This document shows, one piece after another, positions 1 through 7,220 of a DNA stretch of 23,639 nt. Within the stretch, counting starts at the first letter, position 1, and each line of letters opens with the position of its first letter. A program made the position numbers and the translations under genes. Under the pieces are notes generated by a model that saw nothing but the letters and a program-made list of their open reading frames with translations, did no database searches and had not been told where the DNA came from. This stretch comes from Bacteroidales bacterium UBA7258. Lineage in GTDB: Bacteria; Bacteroidota; Bacteroidia; Bacteroidales; UBA932. The stretch is from positions 1 through 23,639 of the forward strand of contig DKSK01000001.1 of assembly GCA_002472565.1 (NCBI GenBank), read 5' to 3'.

Positions 1-22
1 TTATAATTTTACCGAACTATTG
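1..22 (+). repeat. Left copy of a 22-bp terminal inverted repeat
   Basis: The first 22 bases are the exact reverse complement of the last 22 bases (23618-23639); identity stops at base 23 (c here, a in the other copy). The core reads ACCGAACTAT. Each copy lies upstream of an inward-facing gene (the DivIC-like gene here, susC at the other end). The flanking genes are core chromosomal genes, so a linear-replicon terminus is unlikely. A multicopy sequence at which an assembly broke, or a shared upstream element, fits better. Confidence 0.85.
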
Positions 23-45
23 CTCTATAATTCTCCAAATTTAAT

Positions 46-53
46 TAATTTTG
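46..53 (+). promoter_or_regulatory. Candidate -7 box for the DivIC-like gene
   Basis: TAATTTTG is a full match to the Bacteroidota -7 consensus TAnnTTTG and ends 16 bases before the ATG at 70. The nearest upstream TTG (20-22) is 23 bases away, longer than the usual 19-21, so the -33 part is weak. It would give a leader of roughly 10 nt. Confidence 0.4.
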
Positions 54-69
54 CCGACAAAGTATAGAG

Positions 70-381
70 ATGGGCAAGTTTGAGGAATACTGGAACGGAG
101 AACATAAAGGTTTCTGGCGCTTTGTGATCTTGGCGACGGTGGCTTTCATCGTCTGGGTCGGTCTGCTGCGCCATGACAATCTCCTCCGCTGGGTCAAGGC
201 CGGGATGGAGTACCGCCGTCAGAACCGCCAGATCGAGGCCCTCCAGAAAGACATCGACCGCATGGACAAGGCCATCAAAGACCTCTCCTGCGACAGGGAT
301 TCCCTCGAAGGCTTCGCCAGGGAAGAATTCCATTTCGCCGCTCCTGGAGACGACGTATACATAGACGAGAATGCCAGATAG
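70..381 (+). CDS. FtsB/DivIC-family septum formation initiator protein
   Basis: This 103-residue protein has the layout of FtsB/DivIC: a short cytoplasmic N-terminus, one membrane segment at about residues 16-34 (FVILATVAFIVWVGLL), then a charged coiled coil at about 48-80 rich in Gln, Asp, Lys and Arg, and a C-terminal motif around FAREEFHFAAPGDDVY. That motif matches the family's typical AREkyhm-pgEdvy ending. By family knowledge it is a bitopic divisome protein that links FtsQ/FtsL-type partners and helps activate septal peptidoglycan synthesis. The ATG at 70 is the only start that keeps the membrane segment. It faces the M48 gene tail-to-tail with 39 bases between, where I see no terminator hairpin. 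No upstream partner is within the window. Assignment to FtsB versus DivIC naming is a convention I cannot settle. Confidence 0.85.
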   Translation: MGKFEEYWNGEHKGFWRFVILATVAFIVWVGLLRHDNLLRWVKAGMEYRRQNRQIEALQKDIDRMDKAIKDLSCDRDSLEGFAREEFHFAAPGDDVYIDENAR

Positions 382-420
382 CGCCCCCGTCTCTTTTCTC
401 CCAACCGAATGATGCAGACG

Positions 421-1242
421 TTATTTCCCGGCCGGACGTTTGTATCCGTCTTTGGCGGCCCGTTCACTCATCCTCACTATCCTTTTCTCAAGATCAGGAT
501 GCGAGGAAAAGAGTTGGTTCACGAGGTCGGACTGCCCGCCTCCTTCAAGATCCCTGAGCCTCTCGAAGGCCATGGCCATGGCCCAAGTGTTTTTGCCGGT
601 TTTCTTCAAGAAATTGTAGCCGTAGTCATCGGCTTCACTCTCTTCCTTCCTTGAGAATGAGGCGCTTGCGAGACTTTGGCTGAGGTCGCCGAGCGCCGAG
701 GCGGAGAGTTCCCCGACGGCTCCTCCCGCCGAAATCAACCCATATCGGGCGGCCATGGCTATGTAGGCCGCTTTGAATTGCTTCTTTGTGTGCTTCAGGG
801 CGACGTGTCCGATTTCATGGCCGAGGACTCCGATGAGCTCGTCATCGCTCATCAGGTCCATGAGTTTGGAATAGACCCTTACGCTTCCATCGGCGCAGGC
901 GAAGGCGTTGGCTTCGTCGGTCTGGTAGACCTTGAAATTCAGGGTCAGCCCGTCCACAGTAGGAAGATTCCCCACGAGCCTGTTCAGCCTCTTGGTGTAG
1001 GGGCTGGAAGGTCCGAGAACCTTGCTCTTGGCGTCAAGTTCCGTGATATACTGATGAACTTCACTCTGGACCTGGGCGTCGGAAATGGTCAGGCCCTGGA
1101 TAGCGGTAAGGCCCGCCGCGGCAACATATTCTGGGTCAGCCTGGACTCCCGTCAGAATGGAACAGGAGGAGAAGGAAAGCGCTGAGGCAAGCGCGAAGGG
1201 AAGGAGCCTTCCGCCGAAGCTTAAAATCCTGTGTAGTTCCAT
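421..1242 (-). CDS. M48-family zinc metalloprotease, lipoprotein
   Basis: The 273-residue product carries the M48 zinc motif HEIGH at residues 142-146 and the downstream ESEAD motif (201-205) supplying the third zinc ligand; both sit in the expected spacing for the M48/BepA-LoiP type. The N-terminus is basic then hydrophobic and ends FSSC, a slightly loose lipobox with Cys27, so it is probably anchored in the outer or inner membrane facing the periplasm. Known relatives process or degrade misfolded outer-membrane proteins; its substrate here is unknown. The ATG lies inside the last codons of purB, giving a 22-nt overlap in another frame and suggesting translational coupling. It is the last gene of the M6-lipoprotein-purB-M48 operon. 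There are no multiple membrane spans as in HtpX, so HtpX is unlikely. Confidence 0.88.
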   Translation of the reverse strand: MELHRILSFGGRLLPFALASALSFSSCSILTGVQADPEYVAAAGLTAIQGLTISDAQVQSEVHQYITELDAKSKVLGPSSPYTKRLNRLVGNLPTVDGLTLNFKVYQTDEANAFACADGSVRVYSKLMDLMSDDELIGVLGHEIGHVALKHTKKQFKAAYIAMAARYGLISAGGAVGELSASALGDLSQSLASASFSRKEESEADDYGYNFLKKTGKNTWAMAMAFERLRDLEGGGQSDLVNQLFSSHPDLEKRIVRMSERAAKDGYKRPAGK

Positions 1243-2561
1243 GGTGTAATTGCTCTCATTTCGGCTTTTACAGATTCTGCGACATCGAGCTTGTCGATGA
1301 AGTCCTCGATGGTCGCCTTGTCTATGGCAGCCCCCGTGCGGGTGAGGTTCTTGAGGGTTTCGTAAGGATTGGGGTAGCCTTCCCGGCGCAGAATGGTCTG
1401 GAGAGGTTCCGCGACAACAGCCCAGTTCTTTTCCAGGTCGGAGTGGAGCTTTTCCTCGTTGAGAATCAGCTTGCCGAGGCCCTTCTTGAGGGAGGCGAAG
1501 GAGATAAGGCCGTGGGCTGCCGGGACTCCCATGTTGCGGAGCACGGTGGAGTCGGTAAGGTCTCGCTGGAGTCTCGAAATCGGAAGCTTCATGGACAGGA
1601 AGGTCAGGATGGCGTTCGCCATTCCGAGATTTCCTTCCGCGTTCTCGAAATCGATAGGATTGACCTTGTGCGGCATGGCAGAGGAGCCGACCTCATTTTT
1701 GTTGACCTTCTGGCGGAAATATTCGAGCGAGATGTACATCCAGATGTCTCTGGAAAGGTCGATAAGTATGGTGTTGATCCTGCGGAGGCAGTCGAAGATG
1801 GCCGCGAGGTTGTCGTAGTGCTCGATCTGGGTTGTCGGGAAAGACCTCTTAAGGCCGAGAGAGGCTACGAAACGATCTCCGAAGGCTATCCAGTCTATGG
1901 AAGGATAGGCCACCTTGTGGGCATTCATGTTGCCCGTAGCTCCGCCGAACTTGGCCGGGAAGCTAAGACCTTCAAATTGGCGCAGCTGCTCTTCGAGCCT
2001 TACCTGATAGACCTTGAATTCCTTCCCGAGGCGGGTTGGGGAGGCAGGCTGGCCGTGGGTGCGGGCAAGCATGGGAACATCCTTCCATCTCTCGGCGTCC
2101 TCGGCTATCATGTCCAAAACTTCTTTCAGCGCCGGCATGTAGACTTCGCGGAGACCTTCCTTGAGCATCAGAGGCTGGGCGGTGTTGTTGATGTCTTGGG
2201 AGGTCAGGCCGAAATGGATGAAGTCCACATAGCGGCCGATCCCTGCCTCGTTGAACCTGTCTCGGAGGTAGTATTCCACTGCCTTGACATCGTGGTTGGT
2301 GACTTTCTCTATATCCTTGACAGATTGCGCCTGATCGGGCGTGAGTTCTTTCCATATTTTGCGGAGCCCCTCGAATTTTTCTTTCGGGAAGTCCTCCAGC
2401 TGGGGAAGAGGAAGTTCGCAAAGGGCAATGAAGTATTCTACCTCGACGCGGATCCTGTTGCGGATCAGCGCGAATTCGCTGAAGTAATCCCTCAGCGCCT
2501 TGGTTTTGGAGTAGTATCTTCCGTCTACGGGAGAGACGGCGAGCAGAGAGTCGAAATCCAT
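1221..2561 (-). CDS. purB: Adenylosuccinate lyase
   Basis: PurB cleaves SAICAR to AICAR and adenylosuccinate to AMP, both with release of fumarate, in cytoplasmic purine synthesis. The 446-residue protein carries the fumarase/aspartase superfamily signature GSSAMPHKVNP at 292-302, whose flexible serine loop holds the catalytic base, the ARTHGQP motif with His169 and HFGLTSQD at 116-123. The N-terminus (SPVDGRY) and length match the E. coli-type PurB class. The start is 9 bases downstream of the stop of the small lipoprotein gene, and the 3' end overlaps the M48 gene by 22 nt, so it is cotranscribed with three exported-protein genes. A housekeeping gene in that company is unusual. I see no purine riboswitch or own promoter in the 9-base gap; internal promoters in the upstream gene cannot be excluded. 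Confidence 0.97.
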   Translation of the reverse strand: MDFDSLLAVSPVDGRYYSKTKALRDYFSEFALIRNRIRVEVEYFIALCELPLPQLEDFPKEKFEGLRKIWKELTPDQAQSVKDIEKVTNHDVKAVEYYLRDRFNEAGIGRYVDFIHFGLTSQDINNTAQPLMLKEGLREVYMPALKEVLDMIAEDAERWKDVPMLARTHGQPASPTRLGKEFKVYQVRLEEQLRQFEGLSFPAKFGGATGNMNAHKVAYPSIDWIAFGDRFVASLGLKRSFPTTQIEHYDNLAAIFDCLRRINTILIDLSRDIWMYISLEYFRQKVNKNEVGSSAMPHKVNPIDFENAEGNLGMANAILTFLSMKLPISRLQRDLTDSTVLRNMGVPAAHGLISFASLKKGLGKLILNEEKLHSDLEKNWAVVAEPLQTILRREGYPNPYETLKNLTRTGAAIDKATIEDFIDKLDVAESVKAEMRAITPWNYTGF

Positions 2562-2570
2562 CTGAAAAGC

Positions 2571-3014
2571 TTATTTGATTTTATATACCACGACTCCGAT
2601 GTGCTCCTTCGCGCACCAGAGCCATATTTTCGTTCCATATGAGTCGTCAACCATAGAGGTGACCTTCCATTTCTGCCCCGCCATGCTTACAGAGACAATG
2701 TCTTTCTTGTAGGACAGGTCTCCTCTGAAGCTGTCTCCCTGAGAGAGGTCAGAGAGGTCTTGGCTGGCGTCGGCTTTGACTTCGAAATATTCCGACATGT
2801 CATCTTTCCCGGCGACGAAAGTACCCTGGTCCATGGAACTGGAAAGCTGCCAGGTGTCCTCGTCATAGGAAAGGATTAGATTGTCGTCCTTCATCAGGCT
2901 TATTCCGGTCTGGCTCTTGAAGACCTTTGAAGGGCCGGCTTCCTCTTCCTTGCCGCATGAGCAGAAGAGAAGGGCCGCCGCGGCCATAGCCATGAATATA
3001 TATCTGCTTGTCAT
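2571..3014 (-). CDS. Small lipoprotein of unknown function
   Basis: This 147-residue product is not one I recognise. It starts with a clear lipoprotein signal: hydrophobic MAMAAAALL then FCSC with the acylated residue at Cys20, followed by GKEEE. Acidic residues at this position resemble the Bacteroidota lipoprotein export signal, so display on the cell surface is plausible. The mature part is soluble, rich in Ser, Asp and Lys, with alternating hydrophobic residues that suggest beta structure (for example the C-terminal HIGVVVYKIK). No catalytic motif is visible. The ATG overlaps the stop of the M6 protease gene in the 4-base pattern ATGA, and purB follows after 9 bases, so translation with the protease is coupled. 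A role as partner, inhibitor or anchor for the M6 enzyme is possible but only inferred from position. Confidence 0.8.
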   Translation of the reverse strand: MTSRYIFMAMAAAALLFCSCGKEEEAGPSKVFKSQTGISLMKDDNLILSYDEDTWQLSSSMDQGTFVAGKDDMSEYFEVKADASQDLSDLSQGDSFRGDLSYKKDIVSVSMAGQKWKVTSMVDDSYGTKIWLWCAKEHIGVVVYKIK

Positions 3015-5242
3015 TTCAAAGTGATTATTTTGATGACGTCGACACTGCTTCCGTCCACCTCCGTGACCTTGGCCTTGAGAATGCCGCCGCCGGCAGGCTT
3101 CCAGTAGCAGCTGGCGTCTGTGGAGACCGGGCTGCCGTTGAATGTCCAGCTGACTGTTTTCGCCCCTACAGCATTGGCGACGCGGAGAGGAAAGGCCGAA
3201 GATTTGCTGAAAGTTCCATCGCTGAGTCTGGACTTGCTCGGAAGAATGATATAGACTCTCGCGCCGGGTGCCTCTGCCTTCGTCTTGAACTTGTCGCTGA
3301 TTTTTCTCTCCTCATTCCCGTCCTGATCCTTGAAGAAGATGGTGTAGGAGATGGATGATAAAGGATTGAGTTTGTCCAGAAGAATGGCGTATTTCCCCGG
3401 CTCATATGCATTTACCTCTATCTCCTCCTCGCTTCCGCTGCTTTCTGTCCTGAAGTAGGCCGGGCCGTCGTAGGATGCGTCACTGCAAGTCCAGCTGATG
3501 ATTGCCGCGTCCTGAAAGACTTCGACTTCTGTGATGCTCGGAATCCGAGGCTTGGCGGCACTCCCTCCCAGAATGTTGAAACTTGCGCTCTCGGAATTCA
3601 AGACGATATTGGCGAGCCTATAGTCCGGGTCCTTTCCCGACCAGGTCTTGTATTTGGAATTGAGCTCCGAGTTGAGGTAGTTGATGTTCCTCGTCGGGAA
3701 GAAAGGGGTAGGAGTGCTCCCGGAGGTGAAGGTGATCATGTCCGCGCAAGGGTGCTGAGGATTGGCGTTCACGATGTCTGCGATCCAACGGTCGGCAGCG
3801 GTGTAGCCGTCACCGGTATAGTTTTTCGATTGGTCTATATGGTAGACTCCTAGTCCGTAGTTCATTTTGCTAAAGTAACGGTCCCAGCCTTCCGCCTTCC
3901 TATATTCAATAAGGAAGACCTCATCGTCCACGTCGGTGGTGAAGCTCATGTAAGGATGCCCGGCCCCGCTCACCGGGCCGATGGTCTTGCTTCCCGCGGA
4001 AGTGACCTCTGTCCTGGTGCCTAAGCCTAGGCTATAATAATCAATCGCACCATAGCCTACAGGGCAGTCTCCGGAATAGGCATAACTGCCTTGCGCCATC
4101 ACCGAAGTCATCATCCAGCCTGGGCTGTAATCTCCTCCCGACTCTTCATAATCGGTGTCATATATGTCCATGAGCCCCAGATTGTGGCTGAATTCATGGC
4201 AGAAGACGCCGATGCCGTTTATCGTTTTCCCTGTTCCGCGGCACTCACAGCAGACATTGTATCCGCTGATTTTTTTGCCGTTGAGACTCAGGTTGATTCC
4301 ATCTGCATCGAGTGCTGACTGGTAGGACCAGATGCAGTCGTCTCCGGCTCCGGCCTCTTCGCCATTTCCAGCCATAATTACGCTTACCGCATCCACTATC
4401 CCGTCATTGTCTGCATCAAAGCGGGAAAAGTCTATTCCGGCTGCGCCTGCCAGTTTGCATGCTTCTTCGACGGCCTGGGGCGCATTCTTGTCGTCGTTGC
4501 CTCCATAGTAGGCGCGTTTTTTCGAAAGGGTCACGATAGGGGAGACCGTGAACTCGAAATCGTAGTAGTCTCCAGCCATATCATTGAAATATTCCAGGAC
4601 GGAACCATAGCCCCTGTATCCGTCCTGATGAAACATGTTGTTGAACTCGGCCTGGGTGTGGGTGTAGGGTACGTCGGCGTATTGGGCGAGGATTATCAGA
4701 ACCTTGAGGCTCCTCTTTCCTGACATCGTCCGTCCGCTCGCGCCCTCCCCATATTCTTTGCCGGCGAGGCTCCCCGCTGATCTTCCTTCGCGGGCCCCGT
4801 CTCCAGTCCTGAGAATTCCCTCCGTTCCAAGGCTTGCGCTTTTTCTCCGTGCGCTTTCTCTGCCCGCCGCCACGAGGCGTTTCCCTGTTTCATGTCTGAG
4901 ATGCATAGCGGCGTAGGGGATATACCTGCTTGCCGAAGTGATAGTCTGCGGAACGGCGCGGCTTCCCGCAATGTAGCCGGAATTGTGCATTGATCCGTCG
5001 GGGTTGTAGAGCGCGTAGCAATATCTGCCCTCGGAGTCCCGCGTAAGCGCATGCCCCTCCATGTCGACCATGTAGTGCGCGAATTCATCTCCGATCATCC
5101 TTATCTGGAGACTCGTGCCGTCAGGCTGGGTAACCTTGACAGGCCAAGGATATGCCGGGACGGCTTCCGCCGTATTGATAGTGGCAAAGCCCGACAGAAA
5201 TGTCGCGGCCAGACCAGCCAGTACCTTAGTCCGATGATTCAT
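3011..5242 (-). CDS. Secreted M6-family metalloprotease
   Basis: The 743-residue product has a signal peptide (about residues 1-27, ending TAEA) and the N-terminal domain typical of bacterial M6 proteins, with the pattern YPWPVKVTQPDGT and MVDMEGHALTRD. The catalytic zinc motif is HEFSHNLGLMD at 349-359 (HExxHxxGxxD, as in immune inhibitor A). A calcium-type acidic loop, DADNDGIVDA, lies at 276-285. Between about 120 and 180 there is a low-complexity Arg/Gly/Ser/Glu linker. After about residue 570 two beta-sandwich-like segments follow (fibronectin III-like EVFQDAAIISWTC, then an Ig-like end). I see no clear type IX sorting domain. Family members are exported proteases that degrade host or environmental proteins. 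It heads the four-gene operon, with a well-fitting promoter at 5274-5305. Confidence 0.9.
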   Translation of the reverse strand: MNHRTKVLAGLAATFLSGFATINTAEAVPAYPWPVKVTQPDGTSLQIRMIGDEFAHYMVDMEGHALTRDSEGRYCYALYNPDGSMHNSGYIAGSRAVPQTITSASRYIPYAAMHLRHETGKRLVAAGRESARRKSASLGTEGILRTGDGAREGRSAGSLAGKEYGEGASGRTMSGKRSLKVLIILAQYADVPYTHTQAEFNNMFHQDGYRGYGSVLEYFNDMAGDYYDFEFTVSPIVTLSKKRAYYGGNDDKNAPQAVEEACKLAGAAGIDFSRFDADNDGIVDAVSVIMAGNGEEAGAGDDCIWSYQSALDADGINLSLNGKKISGYNVCCECRGTGKTINGIGVFCHEFSHNLGLMDIYDTDYEESGGDYSPGWMMTSVMAQGSYAYSGDCPVGYGAIDYYSLGLGTRTEVTSAGSKTIGPVSGAGHPYMSFTTDVDDEVFLIEYRKAEGWDRYFSKMNYGLGVYHIDQSKNYTGDGYTAADRWIADIVNANPQHPCADMITFTSGSTPTPFFPTRNINYLNSELNSKYKTWSGKDPDYRLANIVLNSESASFNILGGSAAKPRIPSITEVEVFQDAAIISWTCSDASYDGPAYFRTESSGSEEEIEVNAYEPGKYAILLDKLNPLSSISYTIFFKDQDGNEERKISDKFKTKAEAPGARVYIILPSKSRLSDGTFSKSSAFPLRVANAVGAKTVSWTFNGSPVSTDASCYWKPAGGGILKAKVTEVDGSSVDVIKIITLK

Positions 5243-5273
5243 GTCAGTCTTTTTCCTCTAGTAAATGATTCTG

Positions 5274-5305
5274 CAAATCTGATTATTTTTTCCCTCAAAT
5301 CCAAA
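5274..5305 (-). promoter_or_regulatory. Promoter of the M6 protease-purB operon
   Basis: On the minus strand a -33 TTTG (5302-5305) is followed after exactly 20 bases by CAGATTTG (5274-5281), one mismatch from TAnnTTTG. Spacing and both boxes fit the Bacteroidota housekeeping promoter. The start point would be about 26 nt before the M6 ATG at 5242. Confidence 0.6.
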
Positions 5306-5363
5306 GCCCGCGCAAAGCATAGCCACAAGCATAGTCCGCGCCGGGCCCCACCGGATATAAGAT

Positions 5364-5398
5364 AATTGAGCCGACCGTTTTGCCCGGCCGGCTCAATT
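5364..5398 (-). terminator. Hairpin terminator downstream of the Hc1 gene
   Basis: A 14-bp stem (5364-5377 with 5385-5398, arms around TTGAGCC) encloses a 7-base loop. The single odd pair is A/C when read on the plus strand but a permitted G-U on the minus strand, which points to leftward transcription, that is from the Hc1 gene whose stop is 71 bases away. The tail is only modestly U-rich (TATCTTATAT). Confidence 0.6.
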
Positions 5399-5469
5399 TG
5401 ATTCTTAGGTTAGAGTACTATGTAAGGAGCTTTGGCGAGGTGTAAAGTCGCTGGCAACTTTTAAGTAAA

Positions 5470-5643
5470 TTACTTAGAAGCCGCGGTAGACTCCTTCCTG
5501 AATTCCTTGAAGTCCTTCATGAGGGCGAGAGCAGCCTTGCGTGCGCGAGCTCCTGCTGCTTTGTTCCCCTTCTCTACCTGTGCGTCTGCATTAGTGACAA
5601 AAGCGGCATACTCTGCCTTAATCTTCTCTACGAGTTCTTTCAT
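5470..5643 (-). CDS. Hc1-type histone H1-like small basic protein
   Basis: A 57-residue protein reading MKELVEKIKAEYAAFVTNAD at its start and containing EKGNKAAGARARKAAL in the middle. I recognise this as the short 'histone H1' (Hc1 family) protein found widely in Bacteroidota, where nearly every genome encodes a product with the MKELVEKI start and the K-AAG-RARKA core. It is lysine/arginine-rich, with an acidic N-terminal helix and a basic second half, and is thought to bind DNA as a small nucleoid protein; direct functional proof in this phylum is thin. It is monocistronic: a candidate promoter lies at 5699-5729 and a terminator at 5364-5398. The gene fills most of what would otherwise be a 559-base gap between pth and the M6 gene. 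Confidence 0.9.
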   Translation of the reverse strand: MKELVEKIKAEYAAFVTNADAQVEKGNKAAGARARKAALALMKDFKEFRKESTAASK

Positions 5644-5698
5644 GATTTTTAGAGTATTAATGGTTCGTTAAATTTTGTCTTTTTAAACATTCTGGGGC

Positions 5699-5729
5699 GC
5701 AATTTAGCCATTTGTCTGAAAATTAGCAA
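5699..5729 (-). promoter_or_regulatory. Candidate promoter of the Hc1 gene
   Basis: On the minus strand a TTG (5727-5729) stands 20 bases before TAAATTGC (5699-5706), which keeps TAnnTT of the -7 consensus but not the final TG. The predicted start leaves a leader of about 48 nt. Spacing is ideal but the -7 box is imperfect. Confidence 0.4.
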
Positions 5730-5801
5730 GTAAAATCGATAAAAAATTTTAAGAATCACCTGATCTTGTCACCGCCTCGAATCTTCATGCGAGAAAAAAG
5801 G

Positions 5802-6386
5802 TCAGATTTTCTCCGGACCTTCGGAGGAAGCATTGAATGAATTCATCGCCCTGTCCGGACCCATGAACACAAAATCCTTAACTCCTTTTATGACTTTTTC
5901 GCATATTTCAGGAACGGCGGCTTCTTCTTCCTTGCTCAATTGTCCGATGACGAAATCGATCTGCCCTCCTCTTGAGAAGTTGTTTCCGATCCCGATACGG
6001 ATACGTGTGTAGGCATCTGTGCCGAGCATCGCTTCGATGTTCTTGAGACCATTGTGCCCTCCGGCGCTCCCTCTTTTGCGCATACGCAGCTTCCCGAAAG
6101 GAAGATTGAGATCATCGCAGATTATAAGCAGATTCTCAAGTGGAAGCTTATACTTGTCAACCCAGTACTTTACGGCGTTTCCGCTCAGATTCATGTAGGT
6201 CGAAGGCTTCAGAAGGCTGAGCGTCCTTCCTTTGACGGAAATCTCAGCCATGTCGCCATAGCGCCCGGAACTGAAAATGGTGTCGGATGCCTTAGCCCAG
6301 GCATCCAACACCATGAAACCCATATTGTGCCTGGTGTTGGCGTACTCGTCTCCGATATTGCCTAATCCTACTATGAGATATCTCAT
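5802..6386 (-). CDS. pth: Peptidyl-tRNA hydrolase
   Basis: Pth frees tRNA from peptidyl-tRNA that drops off the ribosome, in the cytoplasm. The 194-residue product begins MRYLIVGLGNIG and contains TRHNMGF with the catalytic His20, Asn10, the acidic pair Asp91-Asp92 in ICDDLNLPFGKLRMR, and GSAGGHNGLKNI with Asn112, all at standard bacterial Pth positions. Length is standard. It follows rplY after 24 bases on the same strand, a pairing common in bacteria (L25/Ctc-Pth), so the two are likely cotranscribed from the rplY promoter. In many Bacteroidales an S4-domain RNA-binding gene follows; here it does not, and the Hc1 gene is next. Confidence 0.97.
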   Translation of the reverse strand: MRYLIVGLGNIGDEYANTRHNMGFMVLDAWAKASDTIFSSGRYGDMAEISVKGRTLSLLKPSTYMNLSGNAVKYWVDKYKLPLENLLIICDDLNLPFGKLRMRKRGSAGGHNGLKNIEAMLGTDAYTRIRIGIGNNFSRGGQIDFVIGQLSKEEEAAVPEICEKVIKGVKDFVFMGPDRAMNSFNASSEGPEKI

Positions 6387-6410
6387 GCCAGGCAGGTATA
6401 TAGAGGCGGA

Positions 6411-7091
6411 TTACTTCTTCTCGGCAGGAGCTGCATCAGCTGCAGGAGCTGCATCAGCTGCCGGTTCCGCTGCAGGAGCGGCTGGTGTTCCGAACTCTTC
6501 GGCTTCCTTAGCCTCCTCGTAAGCGATGTGAGCCTCGATCTGGCGGGTGGACTTTACGCAGCAGAGGATGGTGGCCTTGGAAGTGAGGATGGTGAGGTTG
6601 TCGTATTTGAGATCGCCTGCGGTAATCTGCTTGCCGATTCCGAGCTTGGTGATATCGATATCGAGCTGATCAGGAAGGTCCTTCATCAGACCGCTGACGC
6701 GCATCTTGCGCACGAGCTTGAAGAACTTGCCGCCGGCGAGCACTCCGCTTGCGGTACCCTTGATTGCGATAGGAATGTCAATCGCGATAGGCTTGTCCTC
6801 GGTTACGGCGAGGAAGTCTACGTGGAGGCAGTTGTCATCTACCGGATGGAACTGGAACTCGTGGGAAACGGCTGTGAACTTCTTGCCGTTATCGAGAGTG
6901 ATGTCTACGATATAAGACTGAGGAACATCGGTGATGCCCTTGAGATCTTTAGCGTTTACAGTGAAGAGGATGTTGCCCTCGATGCTCGGGCCGTAAAGGT
7001 TGCAAGGAACGAGGCCCTGCTTGCGGAACGCCTTGACGATAGCCTTGTTGCCAGCCTCGCGGACGGTTCCCTTCAATTCGAAGTGTTTCAT
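6411..7091 (-). CDS. rplY: Ribosomal protein L25 / general stress protein Ctc
   Basis: The long (TL5/Ctc) form of L25, which binds 5S rRNA in the large subunit. The N-terminal L25 domain occupies about residues 1-90 (start MKHFELKGTVREAGNKA, then LVPCNLYG) and the C-terminal beta domain about 95-185 (VLAGGKFFKLVRKMRVSG, DLPDQLDIDI). The last 35 or so residues are an Ala/Glu/Pro-rich tail encoded by short near-repeats of GCAGCTGATGCAGCTCC type; such tails are common and variable in this family. It is first in the rplY-pth unit. A full-match -7 box lies at 7179-7186 and a small GNRA-loop hairpin lies in the predicted 80-nt leader. Confidence 0.96.
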   Translation of the reverse strand: MKHFELKGTVREAGNKAIVKAFRKQGLVPCNLYGPSIEGNILFTVNAKDLKGITDVPQSYIVDITLDNGKKFTAVSHEFQFHPVDDNCLHVDFLAVTEDKPIAIDIPIAIKGTASGVLAGGKFFKLVRKMRVSGLMKDLPDQLDIDITKLGIGKQITAGDLKYDNLTILTSKATILCCVKSTRQIEAHIAYEEAKEAEEFGTPAAPAAEPAADAAPAADAAPAEKK

Positions 7092-7119
7092 TGTTTTGTT
7101 GTTTAAAATGTGTTACTCA

Positions 7120-7135
7120 GTCTGCTCGCGCAGAC
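7120..7135 (-). promoter_or_regulatory. Hairpin with GCGA loop in the rplY leader
   Basis: On the minus strand GTCTGC and GCAGAC form a perfect 6-bp stem around a GCGA (GNRA) tetraloop, extendable by one G-U pair. It sits 29 bases upstream of the rplY ATG, inside the predicted 5' leader. Ribosomal protein leaders are often autoregulatory, but I do not recognise this one as a described class. Confidence 0.45.
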
Positions 7136-7178
7136 CCCATTGCACCAAAAGCTTTTCGGGCTTTGTAATATGCGGGCG

Positions 7179-7210
7179 CAAATGTAGCAAATATTTTCGA
7201 ATGAGAAAAA
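7179..7210 (-). promoter_or_regulatory. Promoter of rplY-pth
   Basis: TACATTTG (minus strand, 7179-7186) matches TAnnTTTG fully. About 20 bases upstream is only a T-run (TTTT within 7206-7210) in place of TTTG. An AT-rich imperfect inverted repeat (7189-7198 with 7205-7214) overlaps the -33 area. It may also end the upstream clostripain-like transcript, whose stop codon is at 7221-7223. Confidence 0.55.
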
Positions 7211-7220
7211 TATTCCGCTA

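Noticed and set aside
1443..2642. 399-codon open frame on the plus strand opposite purB
   Set aside because: It lies antisense to a complete purB with all family motifs and encodes no recognisable domain; it results from codon bias.
5754..5786. Ten-codon ORF after pth reading MKIRGGDKIR
   Set aside because: Too short, no promoter of its own and no conservation evidence; probably chance.
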